DNA of 9,341 nucleotides, from assembly GCA_937916025.1 (NCBI GenBank), contig CALGGX010000126.1:1-9341 (forward strand). Reading direction: 5' to 3'. The position numbers and the translations under genes were made by a program. This document shows positions 6,659-9,341 of the stretch, piece after piece. Each line of letters begins with the position of its first letter. Positions within the stretch are counted from its first letter, which is position 1. The notes beneath the pieces were generated by a model. It had not been told where the DNA came from and searched no databases. It was given only the letters and a program-made list of their open reading frames with translations. Origin of the DNA: an uncultured Selenomonadales bacterium (GTDB lineage: Bacteria > Bacillota_C > Negativicutes > Selenomonadales > Selenomonadaceae).

Positions 6659-6687
6659 AATGTATCACCAATTATAGCCTGTGTCAA
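6659..6687 (-). promoter_or_regulatory. Sigma70-type promoter of the XRE-led gene train
   Basis: The minus strand carries a perfect -35 TTGACA (6687-6682), a 17-base spacer, and -10 TACATT (6664-6659) preceded by TG at the extended -10 position. Just upstream is a run of eleven A (6700-6690) that could act as an UP element. Transcription would start near 6652, leaving a leader of under 20 bases with GGAGG. A TATAAT (6676-6671) lies in the spacer but has no -35 at usable distance. An imperfect repeat, TTGATA at 6653-6658 and TGTCAA at 6682-6687 (plus strand), brackets the promoter and could be an operator for the regulator; this is speculative. Confidence 0.6.
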
Positions 6688-6717
6688 TGTTTTTTTTTTT
6701 ATATTATGAGATGTCGA

Positions 6718-7908
6718 TTAAATTTTATTTTTGAGAGTGAAGTAGGCGATCTCAGGCGGGCAACCCAATCGAAACGGAAACCAACTCCCGTTGCCGACGT
6801 GGACGTAGCCGAAATAATTTCCGTGCCGAACCATGCCGCGCGTGTATTTGAATATCGGGAACAACGGCAAACCGAAGATTCCGATCTGCGAGCCGTGAGT
6901 GTGCCCCGTCAACGTCAATGGAATTCCGAACTCCGTCGCGTCGTCTATAAACTCCGGATGATGCGCCAGCAAGACGCATACCGCTCCGCGCGGAACGTCT
7001 TTCATTGCCGACGCGAGATATTCATGCTTCTGACGTTGAAAGGTTTTCTCCATTTCCGCCCGATCTTCTCTCTCCGCAATCGGCATCATCATTCCATGCA
7101 TCGGATAATCGACGCCGACAATATATAAACCGTTGCCTACATTCTCTGCGCGGTTGACAAGCCAATGTATCTTCGTCGACTTTAAACCGTCCTCGATTGC
7201 GCGAATGCCGCGATGATGTTCATGATTGCCGTGGCAGTACCAAATTCCATGCCGAAATCGATCGCAATAAGAGTCGACGAGTTTGATCGCCGCCGCATTC
7301 GTCGGCACATTATCAAAAATATCGCCCGTAATCGCCAGTAAGTCCGGCTTCGCTTCCGCAATCCGCTCGAGCAATGCCTTCAATCGATCGAGAGAGAAGT
7401 ATGCGCCGAGATGTATGTCGCTGATCTGCGCGATCACAAAGCCGTCAAGCTCGCTCGGAAGATTCTCGATCGGAATGTCGAAACGATGATCGACTGTCGA
7501 ATTGCGCTCGACTTGATTGCCGTAAAGCGCGGCGGCTGTCGAAACGATCGGATAAAAAATGCCGTACGCGAGCATTGCACGGCGTTCGCGATTGAAAGGC
7601 GTCGGCTTATGCAATCGTCGAAAGATCGCGCGGACGATTAACGCAATCGAAACAAATGCGATGCAGATCAGTTGCGCCATGAAAATTACGGTTGCAATAT
7701 CGCCGAAAATCTCGACGGCAGAATTCGGCAATTCCGCGCGGAATGTCATGCCGAAGATCAGCGCGACGACGAGCATCACGTCGACGAGCGCAATTCCGAG
7801 CCGAATTCGGCGTTTCGCATTGTCATTAAAAAGAAAGCCGACGCCGATAAGCGTCAGCCCGAGTATTGCGGCGATAATCGTCGCGATTATGATCAGAAAC
7901 AGTTTCAT
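6718..7908 (-). CDS. Membrane-anchored metallophosphoesterase (YkuE/YaeI-like)
   Basis: 396 residues from ATG 7908-7906, with GGTGAG 6 bases upstream. The longer frame to 7986 overlaps the coiled-coil gene and is not needed. Four hydrophobic segments (about residues 3-27, 35-56, 67-96 and 111-130) anchor the protein. They are followed by a calcineurin-like phosphoesterase domain with the two-metal motifs DIHLG (164-168), GDIFDN (195-200), GNHEHH (227-232), AHHPE (about 316-320) and GHTHGSQ (about 334-340). The family hydrolyses phosphomonoesters or diesters; YkuE-type members act at the cell surface, and YaeI has been linked to phosphodiester or lipid substrates. The substrate here is unknown. 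The gene sits 7 bases after the coiled-coil gene and belongs to the folD cluster. No clear terminator follows it. Confidence 0.92.
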   Translation of the reverse strand: MKLFLIIIATIIAAILGLTLIGVGFLFNDNAKRRIRLGIALVDVMLVVALIFGMTFRAELPNSAVEIFGDIATVIFMAQLICIAFVSIALIVRAIFRRLHKPTPFNRERRAMLAYGIFYPIVSTAAALYGNQVERNSTVDHRFDIPIENLPSELDGFVIAQISDIHLGAYFSLDRLKALLERIAEAKPDLLAITGDIFDNVPTNAAAIKLVDSYCDRFRHGIWYCHGNHEHHRGIRAIEDGLKSTKIHWLVNRAENVGNGLYIVGVDYPMHGMMMPIAEREDRAEMEKTFQRQKHEYLASAMKDVPRGAVCVLLAHHPEFIDDATEFGIPLTLTGHTHGSQIGIFGLPLFPIFKYTRGMVRHGNYFGYVHVGNGSWFPFRLGCPPEIAYFTLKNKI

Positions 7909-7915
7909 CGTTGTC

Positions 7916-8287
7916 TCACCCGTAAAATGCCGCAACGCGTTTGTTGAGAACGTCGACTTTTTGTTGCAGCTTTTCAATCGTCTCATTTTTCGCCGTCAAC
8001 TCAGCGTTGTGTTTGTCGTTGATATCATACAGCCGAACGCTGAGCTCGTCGACAATCTGCCGAAGCCGCATGAAGGCTTCTTCTTTTTCGGCGATTTCTT
8101 TTTCGAGTTGCGCGTTGACCTGCTCGAGCCGCGCGTTGAGCTCCGCAATCGTCTTGACCTTTGCATCGAGTTCTGCCGTCAACTGCTCGATCTGATATTG
8201 CGAAGTTGCGTTCTGCCGACGCATTCGATCCGAACTCGAGACCGATTTGCCGCTCGATTTAAACATGCTCTTGAGTTTGCTGAACAT
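7916..8287 (-). CDS. Small coiled-coil protein of unknown function
   Basis: 123 residues from ATG 8287-8285. GGAGG, embedded in the last codons of folD, lies 9 bases upstream. The alternative TTG at 8296 sits directly on that site and is less likely. The first 30 residues are basic and serine-rich (KLKSMFKSSGKSVSSSDRMRR). From about residue 30 to 118 the protein is one long heptad coiled coil with regular L, I and V positions and E, K and Q in between (IEQLTAELDAKVKTIAEL, ending KLQQKVDVLNKRVAAF). There is no membrane segment, so it is probably a cytoplasmic dimer or oligomer, perhaps a scaffold. Its gene lies between folD and the phosphoesterase with overlap or near-overlap at both ends. No family is recognised, because coiled coils look alike across unrelated proteins. 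Confidence 0.85.
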   Translation of the reverse strand: MFSKLKSMFKSSGKSVSSSDRMRRQNATSQYQIEQLTAELDAKVKTIAELNARLEQVNAQLEKEIAEKEEAFMRLRQIVDELSVRLYDINDKHNAELTAKNETIEKLQQKVDVLNKRVAAFYG

Positions 8288-8292
8288 ATCTT

Positions 8293-9156
8293 TCAACCTC
8301 CGATCTGAAGCCGCGCGGCTTTAACGACGTTCATCATCAACATCGAAACAGTCAAAAGTCCGACGCCGCCCGGCACCGGAGTGATCGCGCCCGCAATCTC
8401 CTTGACGTTGTCGAAATCCACATCGCCGACCAGTTTCTTCGGCGCAATCCGATTGATCCCCACGTCGATCACGACCGCCCCGGGCTTTACCATGTCCGCC
8501 GTTACGAACTTCGGCTTGCCCATTGCCGCCACCAATATATCCGCCTCGCGCGTTACGTCGCCGAGCGGCTTCGTATGCGAATGACAGACCGTCACCGTCG
8601 CATGCCGCGCCATCAGCAAGTGCAACATGGGCTTGCCGACAATGTTCGAGCGTCCGATGATCACCGCGCGCTTGCCGTCGATCGGAATTTCGGCGAGATC
8701 CAACATTTTGATGCAACCGGCGGGAGTGCACGGCACGAGAGTCGGCGAGCCCGTCACCAATTTGCCGACGTTGAACGGATGAAAACCGTCGACGTCTTTA
8801 CGCGGCTCAATCCGCTCGAGAATTTCCTGCTCGTGTGCTTTGATCGCCGCAGGCAACGGCAATTGCACGAGAATGCCATGCGTGTTTCGATCGGCATTGA
8901 GTTTGTCGATCGTCTCGAGCAGTTGATCTTTCGTCGCGTCTTCCGGCAACTCGACGACTTCCGAGCGAATGCCGAGCTCCTCGCAAGTCTTGTGTTTGTT
9001 GCGGACGTAGACTTTCGACGCCGGATTTTCTCCGACGATCACGACGGCAAGTCCGGGCGTCACGCCGTGTTCGGACTTCAATTGCTCGACGGCGGCGCGC
9101 GCTTCTTCTTTGATCCGCGCGGAAAATTCCTTGCCTTCCAAAATCCTTGCTGTCAA
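8293..9156 (-). CDS. folD: Bifunctional methylenetetrahydrofolate dehydrogenase/methenyltetrahydrofolate cyclohydrolase
   Basis: 287 residues. FolD oxidises 5,10-methylene-THF with NADP and hydrolyses the methenyl product to 10-formyl-THF, supplying one-carbon units for purines and formyl-Met-tRNA. I chose TTG 9156-9154, because GGGGTGATC lies just upstream and the protein then starts MTARILEGKEF. A GTG at 9165 is also open but overlaps that site. With this start the catalytic residues fall at the E. coli positions: Y50, K54, Q98 and D121. Other signatures are GILVQLPLP (94-102), DVDGFHP (121-127), PCTPAG (142-147), the Rossmann-type loop IIGRSNIVGKP (166-176), KPGAVVIDVGIN (224-235) and TPVPGGVGLLTVSML (259-273). 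The length is normal and the enzyme looks intact. It is the first gene of the folD/coiled-coil/phosphoesterase cluster. Confidence 0.98.
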   Translation of the reverse strand: MTARILEGKEFSARIKEEARAAVEQLKSEHGVTPGLAVVIVGENPASKVYVRNKHKTCEELGIRSEVVELPEDATKDQLLETIDKLNADRNTHGILVQLPLPAAIKAHEQEILERIEPRKDVDGFHPFNVGKLVTGSPTLVPCTPAGCIKMLDLAEIPIDGKRAVIIGRSNIVGKPMLHLLMARHATVTVCHSHTKPLGDVTREADILVAAMGKPKFVTADMVKPGAVVIDVGINRIAPKKLVGDVDFDNVKEIAGAITPVPGGVGLLTVSMLMMNVVKAARLQIGG

Positions 9157-9178
9157 TATGATCACCCCTGTTCAATGC

Positions 9179-9227
9179 GTAATTCGTAATTCGTAATTCG
9201 TAATTCATAATTCCTAATTCCTAATTA
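9179..9227. repeat. Seven-copy tandem repeat of a 7-bp unit
   Basis: On the plus strand GTAATTC occurs four times in a row, followed by the variants ATAATTC, CTAATTC, CTAATTC/A, giving seven units of seven bases. It fills most of the gap between the EAL-protein stop and the folD ribosome binding site, and its edge overlaps that stop codon. Such heptamers are known short tandem repeats in several bacteria and are the source of spurious MNYELRITNY-type peptide predictions. Copy number could vary by slippage and alter the folD leader. Confidence 0.9.
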
Positions 9228-9341
9228 TTTAAAGTTTTTTGCCATGAATTCATCGAAAGGAATCGGGCGCGAATATAAAAAGCCCTGTATCGTATCAATC
9301 GGATACTGCCGAACGATGTCTCGCATCTCTGTCGTTTCAAT
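9225..9341 (-). CDS. C-terminal end of an EAL-domain protein (partial)
   Basis: A minus-strand frame open from the right edge ends at TAA 9227-9225 and encodes the last 38 residues of a longer protein. It begins IETTEMRDIVRQYPIDTIQGF and continues LYSRPIPFDEF. The ET-x(n)-D-x-IQGF-x(2)-S-(R/K)-P-(I/L)-P pattern is the classic end of EAL domains, which hydrolyse cyclic di-GMP. The catalytic E-x-L motif and metal ligands lie outside the window, so activity cannot be judged. The gene ends 69 bases before the folD start, with the heptamer repeat between them. Confidence 0.8.
   Translation of the reverse strand: METTEMRDIVRQYPIDTIQGFLYSRPIPFDEFMAKNFK

Noticed and set aside
6690..6700. T11 run on the plus strand as a terminator
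   Set aside because: There is no plus-strand gene upstream and no GC-rich stem before it; it fits better as an A-tract upstream of the minus-strand promoter.
8807..9208. MNYELRITNY... open frame overlapping folD
   Set aside because: The N-terminus is a translation of the heptamer repeat, a well-known annotation artefact, and the rest is an out-of-frame reading of folD.
1..9341. CRISPR arrays, tRNA or rRNA genes, insertion sequences
   Set aside because: I saw no spaced direct repeats, transposase-like proteins, terminal inverted repeats or tRNA-like TTCGA-arm structures.

Overview
The window looks like a stretch of a bacterial chromosome with moderate GC content. Shine-Dalgarno sites are strong (GGAGG or AGGTGATC types), TTG and GTG starts are frequent, and genes are packed tightly in co-directional operons. 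This suits Bacillota, and the folD flavour would fit Negativicutes or Selenomonas-like bacteria, but that placement is a guess from sequence style. Every gene I can support is on the minus strand, so transcription runs from high to low coordinates. The long plus-strand ORFs are antisense shadows of these genes.

Right part (about 6718-9341): a housekeeping segment. It holds the C-terminal end of an EAL-domain (c-di-GMP phosphodiesterase type) protein, a 7-bp tandem repeat, then folD (one-carbon/folate metabolism), a small coiled-coil protein, and a membrane-anchored metallophosphoesterase. The last three are tightly spaced and probably form one operon.

Middle and left part (1-6717): an accessory gene train behind one good sigma70-type promoter (TTGACA-17-TACATT with an extended -10). 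In transcription order it encodes an XRE/HTH regulator; a frameshifted helical protein; its intact tandem paralogue; a DraG-type ADP-ribosylglycohydrolase with all metal motifs present; a 98-residue unknown; a weak hairpin/T-run; a 236-residue unknown; a stand-alone C-terminal half of a DUF262/DUF1524 (GmrSD-like) HNH nuclease whose start is coupled to the previous stop by ATGA; two tandem acidic paralogues that faintly resemble the DUF6557 family; and the N-terminus of a small membrane protein. Gaps are mostly under 25 bases or overlaps, which suggests one long regulated operon.

Two points matter most. First, the first helical paralogue is broken by a single extra T in a T9 run; removing one T gives a 270-codon reading frame that aligns without gaps to its 274-residue sister through the first ~110 residues. 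This could be decay, phase variation, transcriptional slippage or an assembly error. Second, the train combines a repressor, an ADP-ribosyl-hydrolase, a lone HNH nuclease module and duplicated acidic or helical proteins of unknown function. That is what a defence, toxin-immunity or conflict locus might look like, but no member gives direct proof, and I do not recognise the combination as a described system.
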